Under the pieces are notes generated by a model. The model worked only from the letters and a program-made list of their open reading frames with translations. It searched no databases and was not told the DNA's origin. The position numbers and the translations under genes were made by a program. A DNA stretch of 6,625 nt from Candidatus Latescibacterota bacterium (GTDB lineage Bacteria; Latescibacterota; MVCY01): positions 1 to 6,625 of the forward strand of contig DAOWIT010000106.1 in assembly GCA_030640765.1 (NCBI GenBank). The letters are read 5' to 3'. Shown here piece after piece: positions 1 to 5,300 of the stretch. Positions within the stretch are counted from its first letter, which is position 1. Every line of letters starts with the position of its first letter.

Positions 1-65
1 ATCGTTAGGCAACCAACGCCAAAGACTGGCTTGTCACACGCAATCAGGAGATGTAACTTCATCTC

Positions 66-308
66 ATGCAAAAGTACACTTTCACAGATTACTTTGAACA
101 AGTTGTGCTTGTGAAGCGTCCCTATCTCAAAAAGGAGTGGTGCATACGAGTCATTGAGAATGCCATCCAGAGTGAACCCCAGGAGAAGAATCGCTATCGC
201 TTCTGGGCCAGAATTCCTGAACTGGAGAACAGAGTTCTCCGAGTGGTGACATTAGAAGATAAAACGACTATACATAACGCATTTCCCGATCGGAGGTTTA
301 GAGAATGA
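66..308 (+). CDS. DUF4258-like small protein, possible toxin partner of a DUF2283 protein
   Basis: This 80-residue protein has no signal peptide or membrane segment. The N-terminal part (about residues 5-20) is followed by a helix containing CIRVIENAI, and then by a strand-rich C-terminal half with RYRFWARIPEL and RVLRVVTLED, ending in HNAFPDRRF. This order (helix, aromatic strand, RVLRVVTLED-type strand, NAF..R end) is what I recall for small DUF4258-like proteins encoded next to DUF2283 proteins. The family name is from memory, not from a search. The stop overlaps the next start as ATGA, so translation is probably coupled. The ATG at 66 is the first in frame after an in-frame TAA at 54-56. 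The only Shine-Dalgarno-like sequence, AGGAG at 46-50, is 15 bases away, so initiation may be weak. A toxin role is inferred only from the paired layout. No catalytic residues can be assigned. Confidence 0.65.
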   Translation: MQKYTFTDYFEQVVLVKRPYLKKEWCIRVIENAIQSEPQEKNRYRFWARIPELENRVLRVVTLEDKTTIHNAFPDRRFRE

Positions 309-523
309 AACTACAATATTTCCTGGAAACGGATTCTCTTTATATCCATCTTTCTTCGAAACCGAGCGTGGAGAGTGACGAAGTTGCGGAAGGTATCGTT
401 CTTGATTATGATGCGGACGGCAATTTAGTGGGCATTGATATCGATAATGCGAGCGCAAAGCTTGAATTGAATGAACTGACGCTGGACCACCTTCCCGTTC
501 ACCTTGAGAGACTTACCGCCTGA
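305..523 (+). CDS. DUF2283 family small protein, possible antitoxin
   Basis: The protein has 72 residues. It starts MKLQYFLETDSLYIHL and continues with SDEVAEGIVLDYDADGNLVGIDIDNAS, which is the usual DUF2283 pattern: a Y..E.D.LYI strand, then a D.D..G..VGI.I..AS segment. The start is well supported, because GGAGG at 292-296 lies 8 bases before the ATG at 305, inside the end of the upstream gene. The ATGA overlap with that gene means the two are co-translated. DUF2283 proteins are often found beside DUF4258-like or other small proteins, and many such pairs have been proposed as toxin-antitoxin modules. That role is not shown by this sequence. The protein is acidic, which suits an antitoxin neutralising a more basic partner. 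The family call is fairly secure; the function is not. Confidence 0.8.
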   Translation: MKLQYFLETDSLYIHLSSKPSVESDEVAEGIVLDYDADGNLVGIDIDNASAKLELNELTLDHLPVHLERLTA

Positions 524-730
524 GAAAAAAGGCATAACGAAAGTTTGCACCTGACTGCAAGGGCTATGTTTCAGTCCACACGTTAGGATACCCGCATCAA
601 ATTGTTATAAAGTCTTAAAGTACTGTGCTCCGCAACCTTACAGCAGGTGAAGCTCAACGTTAAGCCGCCTGCGGCTGAACTTGTTCACACGGACGGAATT
701 GGATATAATTAGGAATAGAAGGTATGACCA
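524..730 (+). other. Non-coding spacer with attC-like motifs and a short hairpin
   Basis: This 207-base stretch has no convincing gene on either strand. It starts with an A-run after the stop of the DUF2283 gene. TAACG at 535-539 can pair with CGTTA at 581-585, and GACTG at 553-557 with CAGTC at 572-576, giving a long imperfect hairpin whose right end, GTTAGGA at 582-588, resembles an integron R' core. GTTAAGC at 659-665 fits the GTTRRRY core exactly and runs into a perfect hairpin, AGCCGC-CT-GCGGCT, at 663-676. A third core-like GTTAGGC lies at 4-10. These could be attC remnants of a cassette array, simple terminators, or chance. The left-arm spacing does not fit a standard attC well. Confidence 0.35.
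681..709 (+). promoter_or_regulatory. Sigma70-type promoter for the hicB-hicA pair
   Basis: A perfect TATAAT -10 box lies at 704-709. A weaker -35 box, TTGTTC at 681-686, is separated from it by exactly 17 bases. Transcription would start near 716, about 15 bases before the GTG start of the HicB-like gene. The -35 matches the consensus at only three of six positions, so an activator or moderate strength is possible. The hairpin at 663-676 lies directly upstream and could end transcription coming from the preceding pair. Confidence 0.6.
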
Positions 731-931
731 GTGAATATCGAAATTGAACGCGAAGAAGATGGTCGGTGGATAGCCGAAGTACCCGATTTACCTGGCGTCA
801 TGGCATACGGACAGAGTCAAGAGGAAGCGATTTCCAAGGTCAAGGCTCTGGGCTTGCGCGTGCTGGCTGATCACCTCGAACACGGGGAGAAAATCCCGGA
901 ACTCCGTGACGTCTTCGCGGTGCCAGCATGA
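731..931 (+). CDS. Short HicB-like antitoxin
   Basis: The 66-residue protein has the HicB half-RNase H-like fold signature: an N-terminal strand (NIEIEREEDGRWIAEVPDL), then PGVMAYGQSQEEAISKVKAL, where PGV..YG.(S/T).EEA is the family hallmark. It ends at residue 66, so it lacks the C-terminal helix-turn-helix or ribbon-helix-helix domain of longer HicB proteins, as in many short HicB antitoxins. The start is GTG at 731, with AAGG at 719-722 eight bases before it. The nearby ATG at 724 opens only a seven-codon frame, and an in-frame TGA at 725 excludes a longer N-terminus. The stop overlaps the HicA-like start as ATGA. HicB normally binds and inhibits HicA. Here the toxin is broken, so the antitoxin may be an orphan or may act in trans. 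Confidence 0.85.
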   Translation: MNIEIEREEDGRWIAEVPDLPGVMAYGQSQEEAISKVKALGLRVLADHLEHGEKIPELRDVFAVPA

Positions 932-1044
932 GTCAATGGCCGTCAACCAAAGCACGACTGGTGCTAGCCGCTTTGTTGCGAATCGGCTGGACGATCAAGC
1001 ATCAATCTGGCACATCACACCGCGTTCTCCGTGGTAGATTTTAA
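928..1044 (+). pseudogene. Truncated HicA-like toxin
   Basis: This 38-codon frame overlaps the stop of the HicB-like gene by ATGA. It begins MSQWPSTKARLVLAALLRIG and continues WTIKHQSGTSHRVLRG, then F and stop. It keeps the first HicA helix (KAR.VLAALLRIGW), the next strand (TIKHQSG) and the candidate catalytic histidine in the G.SHRVL segment (residue 31). HicA proteins usually run to about 60-80 residues with further strands and a C-terminal helix, all missing here. The frame ends in TAA at 1042-1044, exactly where a copy of the repeat shared by the other spacers begins (1044-1063). This suggests that insertion or deletion of a repeat element removed the 3' half. I see no HicA continuation in the following 76 bases. 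Loss of mRNA-cleaving activity is likely but inferred. Confidence 0.75.
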
Positions 1045-1092
1045 ACTTTTTACGAGTGAATCAATCTTGGAGATTTCTTACGAATCAATCTT
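1044..1092 (+). repeat. Two direct copies of the dispersed TTACGA repeat upstream of hppA
   Basis: Copy one (1044-1063, AACTTTTTACGAGTGAATCA) and copy two (1072-1092, core GATTTCTTACGAATCA) are in the same orientation, 28 bases apart at TTACGA. Both are followed by the same bases, so TCAATCTT occurs at 1061-1068 and again at 1085-1092. Copy two lacks a few bases between TTACGA and ATCA. Both match the motif that flanks the elements at 3175-3330 and 5116-5319. No inverted partner lies between the toxin remnant and hppA, so these look like leftover right ends. Any hppA promoter must lie in or just after them. Confidence 0.7.
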
Positions 1093-1109
1093 AAATTCTA
1101 TAGACACTT

Positions 1110-1115
1110 AGGAGG
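1110..1115 (+). promoter_or_regulatory. Shine-Dalgarno site that fixes the hppA start
   Basis: AGGAGG lies 5 bases before the ATG at 1121. Two GTG codons in the same frame, at 1115 and 1118, would overlap or touch this site, so the ATG at 1121 is the likely start and the protein has 684 residues. Confidence 0.85.
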
Positions 1116-1120
1116 TGGTG

Positions 1121-3175
1121 ATGCAAGGTATTGCGAATCTGGCACCGATTTTTGGACTTATTGGGTTAATAATTGTCAGCATAATCTACTTTTATGTTAA
1201 AAGACAGCCGGCAGGTTCCGAGAAGATGCAGGAGCTGGCCAGTTCAATTCACCAGGGGGCAATGGTATTCCTGAAGAGGGAATACTTCACCATCCTGATT
1301 TTTGTGGCCGTGGTATTTCTCCTCTTGCTTTTCTTTGTCGAACCGCACCTTTCGGCGGTTGCGTTTCTGATCGGGGCCGCCTGCTCAATGCTGGCAGGCT
1401 TGGTCGGTATGAGCTCTGCCACTATGGCCAATGTTAGAACCGCTCAGGCGGCAGATAAACAGGGTGTAGACAGGGCATTAACCGTAGCCTTCTTCGGTGG
1501 GTCAGTGATGGGCCTCTCGGTGGCCAGCCTGGGACTCTTAGGTCTGGGGATTGTTTATCTACTCTTTATTCATAAAGACCCGGCCATAATCAACGGATTC
1601 GCAATGGGGGCTTCTTCTGTGGCACTGTTTGCCCGTGTCGGCGGCGGCATCTACACTAAATCTGCCGACATAGGGGCTGACTTAGTGGGAAAGGTGGAGG
1701 CGGGTATTCCCGAGGATGACCCCCGAAATCCCGGTGTGATCGCCGACAATGTGGGCGATAATGTGGGTGACATCGCCGGTATGGGTGCCGACCTGTTCGA
1801 GTCCTACGTCGGTTCCGTAGTGGCCACTGTTGCCATTGGACTCACTATGGGCCAATTTAAGATGCAGTGGATGACCCTGCCTTTGCTAATAGTCTCCGGA
1901 GGACTGCTGGCCTCGGTCCTTAGTGTCCTTACCATAAAGCTGTTCAAAAGATTGAGTCCTCAGAGTGCCCTACGCTACGGCACCTATGTGGCGGTCTTGG
2001 TTTTCCTGCTCATCTCTTATTTCGTGGTGAAGGCCCAGACTGCTCAGATGGGAACTGACTATTTGAAGGGCCTTCATATGTCAGGCAGGATGGGTGCTTT
2101 CTGGGCCCTTTTGGCTGGCATCATAGACGGTATCCTGATAGGTATCTTTGCCGAGTACTACACCTCGGGAAAACCTATCAGGCGGATTGCTGAAGCCTCT
2201 CAGACAGGGGCAGCTACCAATATAATCACCGGATTATCCGTAGGGATGCAAAGCACCGCGTTGCCAATGATAGCCATTGCTGCGGGCGTCCTTGTCGCCT
2301 ACGCTGTGGCTGGGTTGTATGGGATTGGTATCGCGGCAGTTGGTATGCTGGGTACAGTGGGTATGACTATGTCAGTGGACGCCTACGGTCCTATTGCTGA
2401 TAATGCCGGCGGTATCACAGAAATGTCTGAGCTGGGAGCTGCCACCAGAAAGATCACCGACCAACTGGACGCTCTCGGTAATACCACGGCCGCTATGGGA
2501 AAAGGATTTGCTATCGGTTCGGCGGCCCTGACCGCCCTAGCTCTGTTTTCAGCCTACGGTAAAACCGTTGCCCATCTCCAGGGAGTCGAAAGCTTCAACA
2601 TCACCCTCACTGACCCGGTGGTAGTGGCTGGGGTCTTCATCGGAGGAGTTCTGCCTTTCTTTATGGCCTCGCAGACAATGGATGCTGTGGGCAGAACTGC
2701 CTTCAAGATGGTGAACGAAATCCGCCGCCAGTTCCGGGAAATCCCGGGACTAATGGAAGGCACGGGCAAACCTGATCCGGCTCGCTGTGTGGACATCTCT
2801 TCCACCGCTGCCTTAAAGGAGATGATCTTGCCTGGACTGACTGCGGTGATCGCTCCGGTGGTGGTGGGCATATTTCTGGGTCCGAAAGCCCTGGGTGGCC
2901 TGCTGGTCGGAGCTACTGTTACCGGGGTGCTGCTGGGACTGATGATGGCCAACGGAGGAGGCGCCTGGGATAATGCCAAGAAGTACATAGAAGAAGGAAA
3001 CCTCGGGGGGAAAGGCTCCGAATCTCATAAGGCAGCCGTAGCAGGTGATACCGTAGGCGACCCGTTCAAAGACACCTCAGGCCCTTCGATGAACATTCTG
3101 ATTAAACTTATGTCAGTGGTCTCACTCGTGACAGCCCCATTGATAGTGAAATTGTCCAGTATGATTCATCCTTAG
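1121..3175 (+). CDS. hppA: Potassium-dependent membrane-bound pyrophosphatase, sodium- or proton-pumping
   Basis: This integral membrane enzyme hydrolyses pyrophosphate and uses the energy to export Na+ or H+. The protein has 684 residues and about 16 hydrophobic segments, as usual for the family. The Mg-PPi site is intact: [11 protein letters not shown] (about 183-193), DDPRNP (199-204), DNVGDNVGD (209-217), [13 protein letters not shown] (about 419-431), and the C-terminal [15 protein letters not shown] (642-656), which carries essential Asp and Lys residues. The segment [10 protein letters not shown] (453-462) has Ala and Gly at the two positions (457 and 460) that are Lys and Thr in potassium-independent enzymes, so a K+ requirement is predicted. 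Glu227 in ADLFES sits where sodium pumps such as that of Thermotoga maritima carry the ion-gate glutamate; this favours Na+ but does not exclude H+. The stop codon TAG straddles the edge of the downstream element. The original stop was probably TAA. Confidence 0.97.
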   Translation: MQGIANLAPIFGLIGLIIVSIIYFYVKRQPAGSEKMQELASSIHQGAMVFLKREYFTILIFVAVVFLLLLFFVEPHLSAVAFLIGAACSMLAGLVGMSSATMANVRTAQAADKQGVDRALTVAFFGGSVMGLSVASLGLLGLGIVYLLFIHKDPAIINGFAMGASSVALFARVGGGIYTKSADIGADLVGKVEAGIPEDDPRNPGVIADNVGDNVGDIAGMGADLFESYVGSVVATVAIGLTMGQFKMQWMTLPLLIVSGGLLASVLSVLTIKLFKRLSPQSALRYGTYVAVLVFLLISYFVVKAQTAQMGTDYLKGLHMSGRMGAFWALLAGIIDGILIGIFAEYYTSGKPIRRIAEASQTGAATNIITGLSVGMQSTALPMIAIAAGVLVAYAVAGLYGIGIAAVGMLGTVGMTMSVDAYGPIADNAGGITEMSELGAATRKITDQLDALGNTTAAMGKGFAIGSAALTALALFSAYGKTVAHLQGVESFNITLTDPVVVAGVFIGGVLPFFMASQTMDAVGRTAFKMVNEIRRQFREIPGLMEGTGKPDPARCVDISSTAALKEMILPGLTAVIAPVVVGIFLGPKALGGLLVGATVTGVLLGLMMANGGGAWDNAKKYIEEGNLGGKGSESHKAAVAGDTVGDPFKDTSGPSMNILIKLMSVVSLVTAPLIVKLSSMIHP

Positions 3176-3193
3176 ATCCTCTCGTAAAAAGTC
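3175..3193 (-). repeat. Left terminal inverted repeat of the hppA-rpsF element
   Basis: Read on the minus strand, this is GACTTTTTACGAGAGGATC, a close match to the copy at 5301-5319 (17 of 19 positions). Its first base completes the TAG stop of hppA. Confidence 0.75.
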
Positions 3194-3199
3194 ACATAT

Positions 3200-3234
3200 C
3201 CCCTCCCCTGGGGGAGGGGACAAAGGGGAGGGGG
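3200..3234 (+). other. GC-rich palindrome overlapping a plus-strand G-quadruplex motif
   Basis: CCCCTCCCC at 3200-3208 is complementary to GGGGAGGGG at 3211-3219, giving a hairpin or cruciform just after the hppA stop. The G-runs at 3210-3214, 3216-3219, 3225-3228 and 3230-3234, with spacers of 1, 5 and 1 bases, form a textbook intramolecular G-quadruplex motif. In the hppA transcript the hairpin and the quadruplex would compete for the same G-runs. There is no T-tract, so this is not a typical intrinsic terminator, though it could slow polymerase or protect the 3' end. Confidence 0.65.
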
Positions 3235-3266
3235 AAGAGAAATCACTTGAAATATCAAGACTTCCA

Positions 3267-3301
3267 CCCTCACCCCGACCCTCTCCCTTCAAGGGAGAGG
3301 G
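3267..3301 (+). other. Minus-strand G-quadruplex motif overlapping a perfect hairpin, possible terminator
   Basis: C-runs at 3267-3269, 3273-3276, 3279-3281 and 3285-3287, with spacers of 3, 2 and 3 bases, make a G-quadruplex motif on the minus strand. The last two runs also form the left arm of a perfect hairpin: CCCTCTCCCTT (3279-3289) pairs with AAGGGAGAGGG (3291-3301). The following GAGTATTTTG is only weakly T-rich, so factor-independent termination is possible but unproven. The hairpin sequence resembles a GC-rich intergenic repeat that I recall from many bacterial genomes. Confidence 0.55.
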
Positions 3302-3310
3302 AGTATTTTG

Positions 3311-3330
3311 GACTTCTTACGGACGGATCA
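3311..3330 (+). repeat. Right terminal inverted repeat of the hppA-rpsF element
   Basis: GACTTCTTACGGACGGATCA is the plus-strand partner of the left end at 3175-3193. It lies about 40 bases before the rpsF start, so rpsF transcription or its leader would be affected by the element. Confidence 0.75.
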
Positions 3331-3368
3331 TCCTTAACAATTAAACTATGAAGAAAGGTGCGGAAAGA

Positions 3369-3713
3369 ATGAAATTATATGAAGCCACTTTTATTGTGGA
3401 CGATCAGATTGGGGAGGAGTCGATCGAAGCAGAGGTAAAAAAGATCGAGGACTTCATTGCCAAAAACGGCGGAAAAAAGGAGAAGACAGGTACCCTTGGC
3501 ACCAGGAGGTTCACATATCCGATTAAAAAGAGAGAGCACGGCTACTACGGCTTTATCCAATTCTTGGCCGATCCCCCCCTGTTGCCGAATTTGGAGAGTT
3601 CCCTGCGGTCGAATGAGTCAATCCTTCGTTACCTGATAGTTGTTGCCCCCAAGGAACATGTTGGAGAACAGAACAACGAAGAAAAAGATGTAAAGATTAG
3701 TGAGGAGGAATAA
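3369..3713 (+). CDS. rpsF: Small ribosomal subunit protein bS6
   Basis: bS6 sits on the platform of the 30S subunit and binds bS18 and 16S rRNA. The 114-residue protein starts [13 protein letters not shown], the standard bS6 first strand, and keeps [22 protein letters not shown] (about 43-64) and the [11 protein letters not shown] strand (about 82-92). From about residue 95 it becomes a charged tail rich in Glu, ending ISEEE, as in many bS6 proteins. I chose the ATG at 3369 rather than the one at 3348: AAGGTG at 3355-3360 gives a ribosome site 8 bases before it, and the longer form would add seven atypical residues. It heads the cluster rpsF-rpsR-rplI-nuclease. No ssb gene follows, unlike in many bacteria. 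The RNA leader that S6:S18 can bind in some bacteria is not evident in the short space left by the element. Confidence 0.97.
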   Translation: MKLYEATFIVDDQIGEESIEAEVKKIEDFIAKNGGKKEKTGTLGTRRFTYPIKKREHGYYGFIQFLADPPLLPNLESSLRSNESILRYLIVVAPKEHVGEQNNEEKDVKISEEE

Positions 3714-3931
3714 TGGAGAGGATAAAATTTTGTTGGTTTTGCAGACATAACGATGAGGATTTTGATTACAAGAACGACAAGAAACTGAGACGGTTTGTCA
3801 CCGAAAGGGGAAAGATTGTTCCCCGCAGGGTCTCGGGTGTCTGCGCCCGGCATCAGCGGAAACTGAAACATGCGATCAAAAGGGCCCGTTTCTTGGCTCT
3901 GCTTCCCTACACAGCCGAAGTATTTAGATAG
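3713..3931 (+). CDS. rpsR: Small ribosomal subunit protein bS18, zinc-binding type
   Basis: bS18 is the partner of bS6 on the 30S platform. The 72-residue protein has the core [15 protein letters not shown] (about 25-39) and the basic helix [18 protein letters not shown] (about 49-66), both diagnostic. Cys7, Cys10, Cys44 and His47 form a CxxC...CxxH set, so this is the metal-binding (C+) form; many bacteria have lost these residues. The start codon shares one base with the rpsF stop (TAATG), and GAGGAGG at 3702-3708 within the end of rpsF supplies a strong ribosome site. Tight coupling fits the need for equal amounts of bS6 and bS18, which bind as a pair. Confidence 0.97.
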   Translation: MERIKFCWFCRHNDEDFDYKNDKKLRRFVTERGKIVPRRVSGVCARHQRKLKHAIKRARFLALLPYTAEVFR

Positions 3932-4041
3932 GTATCTTCCCAAAACAGACAGTGTCTTAAGACCTAATGGAGTTGTGGAACCCTTTGCAGTACCAATCAC
4001 ACCTCTCAATAAGAAGCTAATCATAAGGAGAAACAGAGATA
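3932..4041 (+). other. rpsR-rplI spacer with a perfect palindrome
   Basis: This 110-base gap is unusually wide for the cluster and holds no believable gene. The palindrome GTCTTAAGAC lies at 3954-3963. AAGGAG at 4025-4030 is the rplI ribosome site, 11 bases before its ATG. In other bacteria this position can hold ssb or a membrane protein gene. A decayed remnant is possible, but I recognise none. Confidence 0.45.
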
Positions 4042-4488
4042 ATGGAGGTAATATTAAAAGAGGATTTTGAGAAGCTGGGAAAGGCGGGGGAGACTATTCG
4101 AGTGGCGGATGGATATGCTCGTAATTATCTTATACCCAGAGGAGTGGCCTTAGAAGCCACTAAATCGAATTGGTCCATCTACCAGGAACAAAATAAACAG
4201 AACGTTATGCAAGAAACTCGACTCAAAAGGACGGCGCAAAATCTGGCCAGAGAACTGGGGAAGATATCCTTAACTGCCGCTGTCTCCGTAGGTGAAGAGG
4301 ACAAGGTATTTGGTGCAGTGACCGCCCAGACCATCACTGAATTGCTCAAGGCAAAGGATTATGATATCGACCGGCGAAAGATAGTTTTAGATGAGCCTAT
4401 AAAAGCCTTAGGGGTTTATTCAATAGAGATCAGACTACACCCCGAGGTGGAAACAAAGGTTAAACTCTGGGTGGTCAAAGAACATTAG
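4042..4488 (+). CDS. rplI: Large ribosomal subunit protein bL9
   Basis: bL9 is a two-domain protein at the base of the L1 stalk of the 50S subunit and helps maintain reading frame. The 148 residues match the usual length. The N-terminal rRNA-binding domain starts MEVILKEDFEKLGKAGE and contains the bL9 signature GYARNYLIPRGVA (about 24-36). A long connecting helix runs through about residues 42-75, and the C-terminal domain includes KVFGAVTAQTITELL, then IDRRKIVLDEPIKALGVYSI, ending in LWVVKEH. All parts are intact. The ribosome site AAGGAG at 4025-4030 is 11 bases from the ATG, a slightly long spacing. It is probably in the same transcript as rpsF and rpsR, despite the 110-base gap, and is followed after 45 bases by the DUF151 gene. 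Confidence 0.97.
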   Translation: MEVILKEDFEKLGKAGETIRVADGYARNYLIPRGVALEATKSNWSIYQEQNKQNVMQETRLKRTAQNLARELGKISLTAAVSVGEEDKVFGAVTAQTITELLKAKDYDIDRRKIVLDEPIKALGVYSIEIRLHPEVETKVKLWVVKEH

Positions 4489-4533
4489 TCTAAGCTAATA
4501 TTGGCTTTAGGTCCTCCCCTGGAGGCAGAGATT

Positions 4534-5016
4534 ATGGTAAGAGTAGATGTGTCAGGGTTAGCAATAGATAATCGGAGCAACTCACCAGTGGTGTTACTGA
4601 AGGAGGTGGGTGGAGACCGTGTTCTCCCTATCTGGATAGGCCAAGCCGAGGCCAGTGCTATTGCCTTTGAATTGAGTGGGCTGAACTTCAGGAGGCCGCT
4701 GACCCATGACCTGTTCAGAAGCGTTCTGGATGCCCTGGAGGTGAAACTGACCAGGATGGTCATCTCAGAGCTTGTCGATCAGACCTTTTATGCTCAGTTT
4801 TTCTTACAGATGGGCAAGAAGGTGTTCAAAATAGACGCCCGCCCCTCCGATTCCATCATTATGGCACTGAAACTGAAGGCCCCCATATTCGTTGCCGAAA
4901 AGATTTTGGAAACGGAAAACCCATCGGAAGAGGACGACCCAGAGAAAAAGGCTCAGAGACTGCGAGATAGACTTAACCACATTAATCCCGAGGATTTCGG
5001 GAAGTTTAACATTTGA
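4534..5016 (+). CDS. DUF151 bifunctional nuclease family protein
   Basis: The 160-residue protein belongs to the DUF151 (BFN) family, whose plant members have been reported to cleave both DNA and RNA; the bacterial role is poorly known. Family motifs are clear: VVLLKEVGGDRVLPIWIG then EASAI (19-42), RPLTHDL (54-60), and IDARPSDSI (100-108) followed by APIFVAEKIL. The Asp, Arg and His residues of THD and DARPSD are the likely active-site residues. The C-terminal tail (about 126-150) is charged and probably helical, and there is no UvrB/UvrC-type extension. The ATG at 4534 is preferred over an in-frame TTG at 4501 because GGAGG (4521-4525) lies 8 bases before it and the N-terminus then matches the family. 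CCTCC at 4513-4517 can pair with this GGAGG through a 3-base loop, so the ribosome site may be partly masked. It is cotranscribed with rplI, to judge from the 45-base gap. Confidence 0.9.
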   Translation: MVRVDVSGLAIDNRSNSPVVLLKEVGGDRVLPIWIGQAEASAIAFELSGLNFRRPLTHDLFRSVLDALEVKLTRMVISELVDQTFYAQFFLQMGKKVFKIDARPSDSIIMALKLKAPIFVAEKILETENPSEEDDPEKKAQRLRDRLNHINPEDFGKFNI

Positions 5017-5115
5017 TTACTTTCCCCCGTTGTAATTCCCTGCTGTTATCTCTGTTAAAATCGTAAGTTGCCCTCTAATCCTGTTCTATACAGTTTTCCC
5101 TATTTTCCTTAAACT

Positions 5116-5135
5116 TGATTCATTCGTAAGAAGTC
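5116..5135 (-). repeat. Left terminal repeat of the second element
   Basis: On the minus strand this reads GACTTCTTACGAATGAATCA, very close to the tandem copies before hppA and to the right end at 3311-3330. Confidence 0.75.
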
Positions 5136-5165
5136 GAAAAGGAGGTCATTCTGAACCCTTCGCCG

Positions 5166-5295
5166 CTTGTCATTCTGAGCGCAGCGAAGAATCTCATCCT
5201 GCTCAGGGCAAGCTCCGTGAAGAATCTCGTAGGTCTGTTCATACCAGGTAACTAGAGATTTTTCGACTTCGCTTCGCTCCGCTCAAAATGACAAG
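5166..5295 (+). repeat. Internal inverted repeat in the CHSERSEES core, possible bidirectional terminator
   Basis: The 24 bases at 5166-5189 reappear in reverse complement at 5272-5295 with two mismatches, and adjoining AATCTC/GAGATT bases extend the match imperfectly. A truncated extra copy (GGTCATTCTGAA) lies near 5144-5155, and GAAGAATCTC occurs directly repeated at 5186-5195 and 5219-5228. The arms could pair in transcripts from either side, which suits a spacer between convergent genes. There is no strong T-tract, so a terminator role is inference. Confidence 0.6.
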
Positions 5296-5300
5296 AAAAA

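Larger units (their letters stand above)
3166..3336 (+). mobile_element. MITE-like element with terminal inverted repeats and a 9-bp target duplication
   Basis: The element proper is about 3175-3327. Its ends are inverted copies of one motif: GATCCTCTCGTAAAAAGTC at 3175-3193 and GACTTCTTACGGACGGATC at 3311-3329 (15 of 19 positions match after reverse complementing). The bases TCATCCTTA occur perfectly on both sides, at 3166-3174 and 3328-3336. The core codes for nothing. It holds a GC-rich palindrome, two G-quadruplex motifs on opposite strands and a second perfect hairpin. Removing the element and one flanking repeat gives CAT CCT TAA, a clean end for hppA. One caution: copies before hppA are followed by the similar TCAATCTT, so part of the flank could belong to the repeat or to a preferred target. 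No transposase is encoded, so any movement would need one in trans. Confidence 0.7.

Noticed and set aside
1044..1092. Tandem repeats as a CRISPR array
   Set aside because: There are only two imperfect copies with an 8-base gap and no cas genes. The same motif occurs elsewhere in both orientations.
1075..1104. Possible hppA promoter, TTCTTA then TATAGA with an 18-base spacer
   Set aside because: The -35 match is poor and lies inside the repeat. The fit is no better than expected in AT-rich DNA, so it is not listed as a feature.
2554..2988. A 144-codon open frame on the minus strand within hppA
   Set aside because: It is fully antisense to the conserved hppA catalytic region, and its translation is low-complexity, rich in Pro, Ser and Thr, with no family resemblance.
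3308..3340. Possible rpsF promoter beginning TTGGAC at the right end of the element
   Set aside because: No convincing -10 box occurs at 16-18 bases. The nearest candidates are 20 or more bases away.
3629..4024. A 131-codon minus-strand open frame across rpsF and rpsR
   Set aside because: It lies opposite two well-conserved ribosomal protein genes and shows no recognisable protein features or ribosome site.
3870..4070. A 66-codon plus-strand frame spanning the end of rpsR, the spacer and the rplI start
   Set aside because: It overlaps two real genes in another frame and resembles no known protein. It has no good ribosome site.
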